50,725 nucleotides of DNA from JAADEM01 sp965371855 (GTDB taxonomy: Bacteria > Bacteroidota > Bacteroidia > Bacteroidales > Marinilabiliaceae), in contig CBDUZZ010000034.1 in NCBI GenBank assembly GCA_965371855.1, positions 1 to 50,725 on the forward strand, written 5' to 3'. Made by a program: the position numbers and the translations under genes. The notes below the pieces were generated by a model. It worked only from the letters and a program-made list of their open reading frames with translations. It did no database searches and was not told the origin of the DNA. Numbering within the stretch: the stretch's first letter is position 1; each line of letters opens with the position of its first letter. Shown piece after piece: positions 27,256 to 36,900 of this stretch.

Positions 27256-30200
27256 ATGAAGAAAACAATAATAAATATCATATTGATTTTAACTCTTGGG
27301 GTGTGTTCATCTTTTGAGTCTGTTTGGGCTCAGGAACATATACTCATTACAGGAGTTGTAAAAGATGCAATTGGCAAGATGCCTCTTGCAGAAGTAAATG
27401 TAAGTATCCCCGGGTATCCGGATATTAAACCTGTTAAGAGTGCCGAAGACGGATCATTTGAGATAGAAGTTATCAAAGATGTGCCGAAGCTGCGGTTTAC
27501 CTTTCCCGGATATAAGAAGAGAGAAATAAGTATTGACTTTAAGAAAAGCATGGAAGTATTTCTTTTTTCAACAGCTGACAGATCGCTTGAGGATGATGTT
27601 TCGATGTATAAACGAAGTGTTGAACAAGAGAAATTAAATATAGCTTCAAGTGTGCTTTACAATGAGAAAATTGATGGTAATTTAACATCATTTGAGCAGA
27701 GTATCCAGGGAAAAATACCCGGGATGCAAATAATTACACGTTCTGGTTTGCCGGGTGAGGGCGCAATGATCTTGTCAAGAGGAATAAATTCATTGAACCT
27801 GATAAACCAACCATTAATCGTTATTGATGATATGGTTGTTTATAATCCCGGTGTTATCTCTCCTGTTATTGACGGGTATTACGGTAATCCTCTGATTAAT
27901 CTCCAACCGGAAGATATAGAGAGTATTACCTTTTTAAAAGGAGCAGAAGCATCACTGTTTGGCTCACTTGGTGGTAACGACGTTATTTTGATATATACAA
28001 AAGAAGCGAGTCAGTCAAATACTGAGATAAATTTTACCGCTACAGGCGGAGTAAGTAATTTATCAAAGAAAATACCGATGCTCGGCAATAATGGATTTGT
28101 TGATTTAGCTACTACTATTGCAAAGAGTAAATATTCTGACGTTGAGGTTATGGAACTTTTTCCTTATCTGAAAGATGATAATTCGATGAGGGAGTATCAG
28201 TCATATAATAATAATACCGACTGGCAGGATGAAGTGTTTTCTCAGGCAATTGACCAAAATTATCAATTATCATTGAAAGGCGGGGATGCAATTGCTAAAT
28301 ATTATATCAGTTTAGGATATAGAAATCAGGAAGCAATACTCGATAATACCACACTGCAGAAGTATAATAGCAGAGTAAATGCAGATGTGAAGATAACTAA
28401 AGATTTAACTGTTAAAGCGAGTGTTGGTTTTGGAAACCGAGAACTGAAAATGGCTAATTTGGGTACATCTTTTGCCACAAGTCCCATATATTCGGCTTTA
28501 GCAAAATCTCCGACACTATATCCGATAAGCAAAAATTATGAAGGTGAAGAGCTGGGGAAATGGGATCCGGTACGTGAATATGGAGTAACCAATCCTGTTG
28601 CTCTATTGGCTGAACAGAATGTTTATAGCAAGAATTTTAATATTTTTTCAAAATTAAGCGCCGGCTGGGATATTACCTCAAAGTTGAAGTTAAATGGTAC
28701 TGTTGGAATGAATTTCATGCAGGATCGTCAAAATTCATTCATTCCCGGAAAGAGTTATCTGATCACTTCACCCATGAGGGATGGAGAAGCTGAGAATTCA
28801 GTTGGACATATGGTTGGAAAATCAAATAATATTTTTACAGATATTGGAGTTAGTTATACCAGCCCGGTTGGTGATAATAATATGTTTTATGGAATGGCCG
28901 GTTTTCGTACGCTGTCAAATTCGTTTGAATACGATTTTGGAACGGGAATAAATACTCAAACTGATGATTTTACCGGACTGGGAAATACACAAAAACCGAG
29001 CCGGTTAATATCAGGTATGTTGGGAGACTGGAACTGGATGTCAGGATATATGCAGCTGAATTATGATATATCAGGCAAATACCTGTTTAATGTAAATGCG
29101 TCGGTAGATGCTTCTTCTCTATATGGTGCAAATGTTAATAAATTTTCTGTATTCCCTTCAGTTTCTGCTGCATGGAATATATCAAACGAAAATTTCATGG
29201 TTCATAGCCGATGGATTAAGCAATTGAAAATCAGAGCTGAAGCCGGTATGACAGGAAACGGGAATGTACCTTCTAAAGCTGCCCGGTTTTATTATATGAC
29301 AAAAGTTTACAGGAATCTGGCCGGTATTGTTCGTAAGAATATTCCGAATGAGGATTTAAAGTGTGAAAATATTTTCAAGTATGGTGTTGGATTAGACCTC
29401 GTTACACGCAGGGAGCGTTTGTCAATAAGCTTTGATTTATATAATAATATTATTAAAGATATGGTTATTACAGCTCCTGTTTCGCCTATATTAGGATTTG
29501 ATGATCAGGTACTTAATTCAGGAGAGATGTCGAATAAAGGATTTGATATCGGGGTGAGACTGAGATTGATTGACAACCCGGTGAGGTGGTCGGTTTATGC
29601 CAACGTAGGAACTTACACATCTCAAATTGAGAGTCTTGGTAAATTCAATCGACTTATTACTGATATCCCCGGCGGTGGGGAGTTGATAACTCAAAAAGGA
29701 GAAGCTCCTTATATGTTTTACGGGTATAAAACTGATGACGTTTTTATATCAGGCGTGCAGGCTGAAGCTGCCGGACTTGTTGATCAGAATGGAAACTCCT
29801 TTAGTGCCGGTGATATGAAGTTTGTTGACCGGGATGGCAATAAGGTTATTGATAAAAATGATAAATTCATTATTGGTAATCCTAACCCTGACTGGGTTGG
29901 TGGTTTTGGAACTTCTATTGCATATAAAAACATTCAACTTGATGCAGACTTTACATATAGCTATGGAAACGATGTTTTTAATTATCAAAGAATGCAATTG
30001 GAATCGATGAGTAGTATGAATAATCAAACATTGGCAGCTCTCAAACGCTGGAGGTACGATGGACAACCGGGAGTTGAATTACCTAAGGCTGTGTATGGCG
30101 ACCCAATGGGGAATGCAAGGTTCTCTGACCGTTGGATTGAAGATGGCTCATATATTCGATTGAAAAAACTTATGATCTCCTATCGATTGCCTGAAGTAAA

Positions 30201-30375
30201 ATTTCTTCAAAACAGCTCTGTCTTTATAGCCGGTTATAATTTAATGACCTGGACGAACTACCTTGGATTTGATCCTGAATTTCATACCGGTAACGATGTT
30301 GTTAATCTCGGTATTGATTATGGTAGAATACCTATCCCAAAAACAGTTATGATAGGTGTGAAAATTGGATTGTAA
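27256..30375 (+). CDS. SusC-type TonB-dependent transporter 2, divergent plug
   Basis: The 1039-residue protein has a signal peptide (ending VWAQ near residue 26), a carboxypeptidase-D regulatory-like domain (ITGVVKDAIGKMPLAEVNV, about 30-105), a plug and a barrel. The plug is recognisable but altered. The usual RIRGxxSLN and YGSRGANGVIIVTTK motifs appear as LSRGINSLNLINQPLIVIDD and LFGSLGGNDVILIYTKE. The barrel ends in VMIGVKIGL. SusC homologues beside FAS1 lipoproteins seem often to form such divergent branches, so it may handle a different oligosaccharide or partner set from SusC 1. It sits 11 bp after the FAS1 gene and 18 bp before SusD 2. Confidence 0.92.
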   Translation: MKKTIINIILILTLGVCSSFESVWAQEHILITGVVKDAIGKMPLAEVNVSIPGYPDIKPVKSAEDGSFEIEVIKDVPKLRFTFPGYKKREISIDFKKSMEVFLFSTADRSLEDDVSMYKRSVEQEKLNIASSVLYNEKIDGNLTSFEQSIQGKIPGMQIITRSGLPGEGAMILSRGINSLNLINQPLIVIDDMVVYNPGVISPVIDGYYGNPLINLQPEDIESITFLKGAEASLFGSLGGNDVILIYTKEASQSNTEINFTATGGVSNLSKKIPMLGNNGFVDLATTIAKSKYSDVEVMELFPYLKDDNSMREYQSYNNNTDWQDEVFSQAIDQNYQLSLKGGDAIAKYYISLGYRNQEAILDNTTLQKYNSRVNADVKITKDLTVKASVGFGNRELKMANLGTSFATSPIYSALAKSPTLYPISKNYEGEELGKWDPVREYGVTNPVALLAEQNVYSKNFNIFSKLSAGWDITSKLKLNGTVGMNFMQDRQNSFIPGKSYLITSPMRDGEAENSVGHMVGKSNNIFTDIGVSYTSPVGDNNMFYGMAGFRTLSNSFEYDFGTGINTQTDDFTGLGNTQKPSRLISGMLGDWNWMSGYMQLNYDISGKYLFNVNASVDASSLYGANVNKFSVFPSVSAAWNISNENFMVHSRWIKQLKIRAEAGMTGNGNVPSKAARFYYMTKVYRNLAGIVRKNIPNEDLKCENIFKYGVGLDLVTRRERLSISFDLYNNIIKDMVITAPVSPILGFDDQVLNSGEMSNKGFDIGVRLRLIDNPVRWSVYANVGTYTSQIESLGKFNRLITDIPGGGELITQKGEAPYMFYGYKTDDVFISGVQAEAAGLVDQNGNSFSAGDMKFVDRDGNKVIDKNDKFIIGNPNPDWVGGFGTSIAYKNIQLDADFTYSYGNDVFNYQRMQLESMSSMNNQTLAALKRWRYDGQPGVELPKAVYGDPMGNARFSDRWIEDGSYIRLKKLMISYRLPEVKFLQNSSVFIAGYNLMTWTNYLGFDPEFHTGNDVVNLGIDYGRIPIPKTVMIGVKIGL

Positions 30376-30393
30376 ACTTAAATAATTGAACAA

Positions 30394-31995
30394 ATGAAAA
30401 TTAATAAATTTATATCATTATTACTGGTAACATCATTATTGTTTGCATCATGTAATGATTTTCTGGAGGTCGCTCCGGCAGATGTTATCGCTGCAGATGA
30501 TCATTATAAAGTTGAAAATGATGTGCACAATGCGGTTATCGGTATCTATTCGTTACTTCAGGAGGTAGGTGATCAGAATCTTATCCTGAATGAATTGCTT
30601 TCCGATTTGGTGGAGCCTACATCTATTGCTGATGGCGACTTTCGCCAGATTAACGAGTTCAATGCTGATACTGATAACGAATGGACAGACCCTGCGAAAT
30701 ATTATAAACTGATTATTAATTGTAATGATTTTCTTTATAATATTGAGAAGTTTAAGGAAGCCGGCACTAAAATGGATGAAGATCAAATTAATGCACATAT
30801 TACTTCTGCGGTTCATATCAGGAGTTGGGCATTCTTTAATCTTGCCAAACTATATGGTTCTGTAATGTATTTTACCGACCCCATTCAATCAATTAGTGAT
30901 TTGGATAATAAGGGTATTTTTACAACTTATAGTTTGAATGCCTTATTAGATGTATTGTTGAATGATATTAAGACTTTGGAAGATGCCGGACAGATTAGTA
31001 CAATTAACTGGCCTCCAATACTCGGAAACAGTGACTATTTATGGAATCGAATAACTGTAAACCATTATTGTCTGAAAGCAGAGTTGTTATTATGGAAAGG
31101 CGAATATCAGGCAGTTACAGATGTGCTTCTGAACTCATTCGCGTTTACAAATACAAGTACTACAAAATATAAAGTTTCTACGAAATGGAAGAATTCGAAG
31201 TGGATCAATATATTTAAAGATGATGCAAGTAAGAATTCTGACGAACTGTTAACGTCTGTTCCGTATAATAAATCCAAAAACCAGACTAATAATTTGCAGT
31301 TACTGTTTTCAAATGAAGGATCCAATTTGTATCAATTGTGTCCAACAGCTTATTCTATTGGCCTGTTTGAGTCGCAACAGGTTGAAGAGGATGAAGACCC
31401 GGGTGACCGGTACCGGGGAGAAGGAAGCTCTTATCTTAATGGAACGGGTAGCCCGGAAGTGTATAAATACACAATTGGAAGACAACCATTTAGCAGAGAT
31501 TGTGATATCCATTTATACCGTATAGCAGAGTTTCACCTTATGATGGCTGAAGCACTCAACCGTCTTGGTGAGTTTGAAATGGCACTGGCGATCATGAACA
31601 ACGGGATTGGGGATTATTTTGGCGATGATGAATTTCTGCCTCCTTTTGACAATGAGAGTTACCCTTTTAACCCGGCTATGAAAACTAATATTGGGATTCG
31701 CGGGCGTGTAAGCCTTGAGGCTGTTGATGCCGATTATAATTTACCCGTTGATGCCACGCCTGAGGATAGTCTTAACTTAATGAATAAAATAGAGGATTTT
31801 ATTGTTGATGAGATTGCTCTTGAGTTGGCGTATGAAGGTAAAAGATGGGGTGCACTCCAAAGAATTGCCTTGCGCAGGAATCAACCCGGATATCTGGCCG
31901 ATCGAATTGGCGCATCTATTACTTCTGGTAACGGAGATGCTGTTCGCGCTAAATTGATGGATCAAAATAACTGGTATTTACCATATGATAAATAG
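30394..31995 (+). CDS. SusD/RagB-type glycan-binding lipoprotein 2
   Basis: The 533-residue lipoprotein has its lipid Cys at 20 (LLFASC) and begins NDFLEVAPADVIAADDHYK, a SusD start. Further features are AVHIRSWAFFNLAKLYGSVMYFTDPI near residue 145, VNHYCLKAELLLWKGEYQAV, DIHLYRIAEFHLMMAEALNRLGEFEMA and EIALELAYEGKRWGALQRIALR near 480. It should cap SusC 2. It is the last gene of the long operon, with a strong hairpin terminator starting 21 bp after its stop. Confidence 0.94.
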   Translation: MKINKFISLLLVTSLLFASCNDFLEVAPADVIAADDHYKVENDVHNAVIGIYSLLQEVGDQNLILNELLSDLVEPTSIADGDFRQINEFNADTDNEWTDPAKYYKLIINCNDFLYNIEKFKEAGTKMDEDQINAHITSAVHIRSWAFFNLAKLYGSVMYFTDPIQSISDLDNKGIFTTYSLNALLDVLLNDIKTLEDAGQISTINWPPILGNSDYLWNRITVNHYCLKAELLLWKGEYQAVTDVLLNSFAFTNTSTTKYKVSTKWKNSKWINIFKDDASKNSDELLTSVPYNKSKNQTNNLQLLFSNEGSNLYQLCPTAYSIGLFESQQVEEDEDPGDRYRGEGSSYLNGTGSPEVYKYTIGRQPFSRDCDIHLYRIAEFHLMMAEALNRLGEFEMALAIMNNGIGDYFGDDEFLPPFDNESYPFNPAMKTNIGIRGRVSLEAVDADYNLPVDATPEDSLNLMNKIEDFIVDEIALELAYEGKRWGALQRIALRRNQPGYLADRIGASITSGNGDAVRAKLMDQNNWYLPYDK

Positions 31996-32015
31996 TAAAT
32001 TTGATTTTTAGTCTG

Positions 32016-32051
32016 TTAAGAAGGCTGCCTCTTTGGAGGCAGCCTTCTTAA
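32016..32051 (+). terminator. Strong intrinsic-type terminator after SusD 2
   Basis: Perfect 16-bp arms (32016-32031 and 32036-32051) close a four-base loop TTTG and are GC-rich in the middle (GGCTGCCTC / GAGGCAGCC). The flanking sequence is AT-rich. It separates the eight-gene operon from the PNGase F-like lipoprotein gene, which is therefore expressed by read-through or from its own promoter. Confidence 0.9.
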
Positions 32052-32101
32052 TAAATATTTGTTGTGAAATTCTTTTTTAACCAATAAAAATATATAATAA
32101 G

Positions 32102-33757
32102 ATGAAATTATTAAATAAGTTACCTGGCGTATTTTTCTTGAGTTTGTTAATTGTAATATCATCTTGTGATGATAAAAAAGATAGTATTCCTCCCGGAGAA
32201 ATTATTGTTCATAATTCAATTAATTTTGGAGAAATAAACCTTGATGGAGCTCAAGAACCAATATCTTTTACGATCAAAGGTAAAGATGTGTACAAAGAGA
32301 TTGTAGCCGTGGTATCCGGTGATTTTGAAATTTCTATAGACAATATTAATTTCTTAAAAACTATTACTATCCCGGCCGAAAAGATTAACAAAGGTATTCA
32401 ATTAGCGCTGCGTTGCACTCCTACCGTAGAAGGAGAAACTAATGGTATAATTACTATTACCGGTGAAAACTTCGAACCGGTAAATATTACTTTAACAGCC
32501 GTAGCCATTCCCGGAAAAATTATTATTCAGAGTGGTTCAATTAATTTTGGAGAAATAGACCTAGATGAAGTTCAAATACCAATATCTTTTACGCTCAAAG
32601 GTAAAAATGTGTACAAAGAGGTTGTAGCAGAGGTATCCGGTGATTTTGAAATTTCTATAGACAATATTAATTTTTTAAGTACTATTACTATTCCGGCCGA
32701 AAAGATTAACAGCGGTATCAATTTAAAGGTACGTTGCACTGCAACCGAAGCAGGTGAAACTGAAGGTGCAATTTCTATATCCGGTGAAAAACTCGAAACG
32801 GTAAATATTACTTTAGCAGCCGTAGCCGTCAATGTGGTGAAAGTGTCTGCTTTTAAGGGGCAGCGCGTGGCCTTTGGCGGTGGCTTTAAGCAGTATAATA
32901 AAAATACAGTTAATTTTCCGGTGAACCCGGAAAACGTAAAGAAGATTACAATGTTTGTAAAACTTCGCTGTCCGGGAGTAGGGTGTAATGCCTGGGATAT
33001 GTTTGCCAATATTAGAGTAAAGGATACCGAAAGTGGTGAATGGTATGAAATGGGCAGGTTTATTACACCTTATGGTGTTGATAATCACCAGAGAAGTAAG
33101 GGCTTTGATATTGATGTTACAGATTTCAAATCCCTTCTTCATGGCGATGTTGATTTAAAAGCATTTATTGAGGTGTGGGGATCTGACGGATGGCTGCTAT
33201 CTGTTGATTTTGAAATTATAGAAGGTACTCCTGATTATAAATATTATTGTATCGCTCCTGTTTTAAGTTATGACAAACACAGTCTTGCCGGTATACCTTA
33301 CGGCGTACAGAATAGTTTTGATGTTGATAAGTGTGTTAATGTTCCCGATAATGCAGAACAAACGGTTTTACGAACGATAATAACAGGATGGGGACATGCT
33401 ACTCCAAAGGATGCCGATGGCAGACCTTGTGCTGAGTGGTGTTTCAGAACTCATAATATTCTAATTGATGGTGTGAAAACATTTACACATGACCTTAAAG
33501 GAATAGGATGTAATAAGAACCCGGTAAATAATCAAAAAGGTAACTGGCGCCCCGATAGAGCCGGTTGGTGCCCCGGAATGGAAGTGCCGGTCAGAAGAGA
33601 TGTTTTCAATTCATCAATGGCAGGTATTGAGTTCTGCTATAAATATGAGCTTGAGCAATGGGTCAATGATAAGAAGAGTGGAGATGCATATTATGCAATT
33701 TCCAGTTTTGTAATTGTGAAAAGTAATTCTCCGATAGAAAAACCTGTTGTAGAATAG
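32102..33757 (+). CDS. Lipoprotein with two near-identical Ig-like repeats and a PNGase F-like C-terminal domain
   Basis: The 551-residue protein has a lipoprotein signal ending at Cys22 (VISSC). Two repeats of 97 residues follow at 39-135 and 146-242, each starting SINFGEI; SGDFEISIDNINFL and TITIPAEKIN are identical in both. They look like Ig-like/ASH-type beta-sandwich domains. The C-terminal 300 residues have features I associate with peptide-N-glycosidase F-like proteins: TGWGHATP, CAEWCFRTHN, VNNQKGNWRPDRAGWCPGM and a Cys-rich upstream part (CPGVGCNAWDMF). PNGase F releases N-glycans from glycoproteins. Activity here is not shown, and the fold is also used for other jobs. It lies after the terminator of the FAS1-SusCD operon and converges with HTCS 2. 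Likely surface-exposed. Confidence 0.65.
   Translation: MKLLNKLPGVFFLSLLIVISSCDDKKDSIPPGEIIVHNSINFGEINLDGAQEPISFTIKGKDVYKEIVAVVSGDFEISIDNINFLKTITIPAEKINKGIQLALRCTPTVEGETNGIITITGENFEPVNITLTAVAIPGKIIIQSGSINFGEIDLDEVQIPISFTLKGKNVYKEVVAEVSGDFEISIDNINFLSTITIPAEKINSGINLKVRCTATEAGETEGAISISGEKLETVNITLAAVAVNVVKVSAFKGQRVAFGGGFKQYNKNTVNFPVNPENVKKITMFVKLRCPGVGCNAWDMFANIRVKDTESGEWYEMGRFITPYGVDNHQRSKGFDIDVTDFKSLLHGDVDLKAFIEVWGSDGWLLSVDFEIIEGTPDYKYYCIAPVLSYDKHSLAGIPYGVQNSFDVDKCVNVPDNAEQTVLRTIITGWGHATPKDADGRPCAEWCFRTHNILIDGVKTFTHDLKGIGCNKNPVNNQKGNWRPDRAGWCPGMEVPVRRDVFNSSMAGIEFCYKYELEQWVNDKKSGDAYYAISSFVIVKSNSPIEKPVVE
32216..32506 (+). repeat. Internal coding repeat, copy 1 (97 codons)
   Basis: First of two direct repeats with a 321-bp period inside the PNGase F-like lipoprotein gene. 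Long identical nucleotide blocks are shared with copy 2, for example around TGGTGATTTTGAAATTTCTA. Confidence 0.85.
32537..32827 (+). repeat. Internal coding repeat, copy 2 (97 codons)
   Basis: Second direct repeat, 321 bp (107 codons) after copy 1, with a 10-codon linker. The high nucleotide identity suggests recent duplication or gene conversion. Confidence 0.85.
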
Positions 33758-33900
33758 TCTCAAAACATATGTATAGTATGCAATGTCTGATTTTGAACAT
33801 ACAACAATATGTATTATAGGAAATAGGATACTAAGTGGGTAATATGATAAACCAGTTCAGGCAGATTGATAGTGGAGCAAAATATTAACATGAAAGATGT

Positions 33901-36900
33901 TTATACTTTTTCCGAATGATTATTCAAAGTATATTTATTCATATATTGTTTCGGACTGACTCCGTAGAATTTCTTGAAACATTTAGTAAAATAGGAGTGG
34001 CTGTTAAAGCCTGACATTGAGGCGATCTCATCAATAGTGTATTCATCAGATTTGAGTAATTCAGATGCATTTTTTAGGCGTATGACCCTAATATATTCTG
34101 ATGTTGAGAAATTTGTTAGTTGCTTTAATTTACGGTGTAGCTGGCTTCTGTGAATTCCAAGTTCATTTGCTAAGTCCTCTACTGAAAATAGTTCATCATC
34201 TAAGTTTGCATGAATTTTTTTAGTGATATTATCCAGAAAATAATTATCGAGAGAACCAATATCTGTTGCCTGCCCTTCAATTAAGCTATCTTTATAATTC
34301 TCCTTTAATAATTTACGCTGTGTCAATAAATTATTAACCATGGTAATAAGCAAAACATCCTCAAAAGGTTTACTTATGTATGCATCTGCTCCCTGCTGCA
34401 ACCCCGTTACCCTGTTTTCTGTTGACGAAAGCGCTGTGAGCAGGATAACCGGTATATGGGAAGTTTCCAATTGCGATTTTAGTATTGAGCATAATTCAAT
34501 GCCATCCATCTCCGGCATCATAACATCTGATACAATGAGGTTGACAGGGAACGATTTAAGTAATTTCAATGCTTCTACACCATTGGGGGCAGTTACTATT
34601 TGGTAATATGGTTTTAGTACTTCTGTAATATAAAGCCTCAGGTCACTATTGTCTTCAACAACCATAATTTTTGCACCTTTAAGGATATTTGCATCCACAA
34701 TTTTTGGTTCGATTACCGTGTTTGATAATGCCGGTTTTTTAACTTCCTGTACGGTTTCTGATAATAAACGTTGTGCGGTTTGTTTGCGTGGCAGGCAAAT
34801 ATTGATACGTGTACCTTTCCCCGGTGAACTTTGAGCAATAACCTCTCCCTGGTGGAGCAGGGTATATTCCTTAACAAGTGAAAGCCCTATCCCTGTCCCA
34901 GTTTTAATTTTTGATTTCCCCTGTCCGAACCGGTTGAAAACCTGTAGTAGATCCTCACTATCTATTCCTTGTCCTGAATCCCGGACACTAATTTCATAAA
35001 AATCGTGAGAGCTTAACTCTCCAAATTTCAATTGGTTCGAAAACATGGGGCGTGTGTCCGATGGATCAGAAATGCGGACTTCGATATTACCTTTATCCGG
35101 GGTATATTTGAATGCATTGGATAACAGGTTGAATATAATCTTATCGAGTTTTTCTTTGTCGCCCTCAAAAAACAGTTGTTTTTTGTCGTGATGAAATATA
35201 AAGTTGATATTACGCCTTGAAGCTTCTTCCGTGAAATTTGAAAATAGTTGCCGGGTAAACCCGATAAGGTCGATGGAAGAAATAAAAAGCTTATCCTGCC
35301 CTTTCTCAATTTTACGTAAATCCATTATCTGGTTAATCAGATTAAGCAACCGGGCGGAGTTACGTTCAATAATATTGAGCATGCTTTTTTCATCATTATC
35401 AATATTAACCGAGCCTAATAATTTCTTGACAGGTCCCGATATTAAAGTAAGGGGCGTTCGGAACTCATGCGAGATATTCGTGAAAAACTTCAACTTCATC
35501 TCATGAAGTTGTTCTTCATGCTCACGCTGTATTTTTTCGATTATAACGGATTTTTTTAATTGTTGACGGTTTCTGATTTCATGGGTAACAAGAAAAACAA
35601 TAACCATGAAAATTAAATAATAGATAATATAAGCAATTATTGTCCGATACCATGGCGTGGCAATATGAATGAAAATCCGTGTTGGTAAATTATTCCAGAT
35701 TCCATCATTGTTACAAGCTTTTATTTCAAAAATATATTCTCCGCTAGGCAGGTTCGTAAACGTGGCTATTCCATCATTTCCGGCATCTATCCATTCATCA
35801 TAGATATTCAGTAACCGGTACTTGAACTGATTCTTCCCGGGAAGGAGGTAGTTGTCAGCAGTAAATTCGAATCTAATAGAATTCTCAAAGGGACGTAACT
35901 TGAGATTTTTGGCGATGTTAACCCCATTATCCGATAAAAGGGAGATTTCTTCTTTATTATTGATAATAATGTTATTTAGGATAATATTTGGGATACGTGA
36001 ATTTAGTTTTATTTTTTTTGGATTTACTAAAGTTAACCCATTTGTACCTCCAAAATACATACGGTTTTTGCTATCTTTAAATATGGCTTTTGGATTAAAT
36101 ATATTTCCCTGGATACCATCTTGTACGGTAAAACGCCGATACGTATTTATATTCGGGTTGTACAAAACGATTCCTTCGTTACTTGTAATCCATATGCGTT
36201 TTTCCTGGTCTTCGACAAAACCATAAACATCCCTGCCTGTTAATAGCCCGTTTGCATCAAACCACGAAACAGAGTCACTTTGATTATGTATAATATTAAT
36301 CCCGCCTGATTTAGTGCCAAGCCAAATGTTTTCTCCAACTTCATAAATATAGTAAATAGTTGAACTACTTAACCTCCTGTTGGCTGGTTCCAGAGTGGAA
36401 AAATAAACTTGATTACCTGTCCTTCTATTAATCTTTAAAATCCCATCTTGATTGCCAATCCATAGGTTGTTATAAGAATCTACATATAACGACCTGATAT
36501 AATTATCTGGGGAAATTGAATTAAAATATTTTGATTTAAGGTGACTTATTTTTTTCGTTTTAAAGTCATAAAAGTCTACACTATTTCTTGATCCCCCTAT
36601 CCAAACGCCAGAATCGCACGGGCACAATGAATATACTGATCTCGATGAAATATGTTTCCCATCTTCTAATCCTTGTGGAAAATGAGTATAATAATCCTGA
36701 TCAGATGGTTTATACCATAATTGCTTATTGAATGTTCCAACCCATAATCCACCCTTATTATCTATGCATAATGACTTTATATTGAAATTATTTTCCCCGT
36801 ATTTATTTATTGATATTTTTTCAAACTTGCCATCATCCGGATTAAACATGTTTAGCCCGCCAGACTCTGTGCCAACGGCAATACGTCCGTCTGTCATTTC

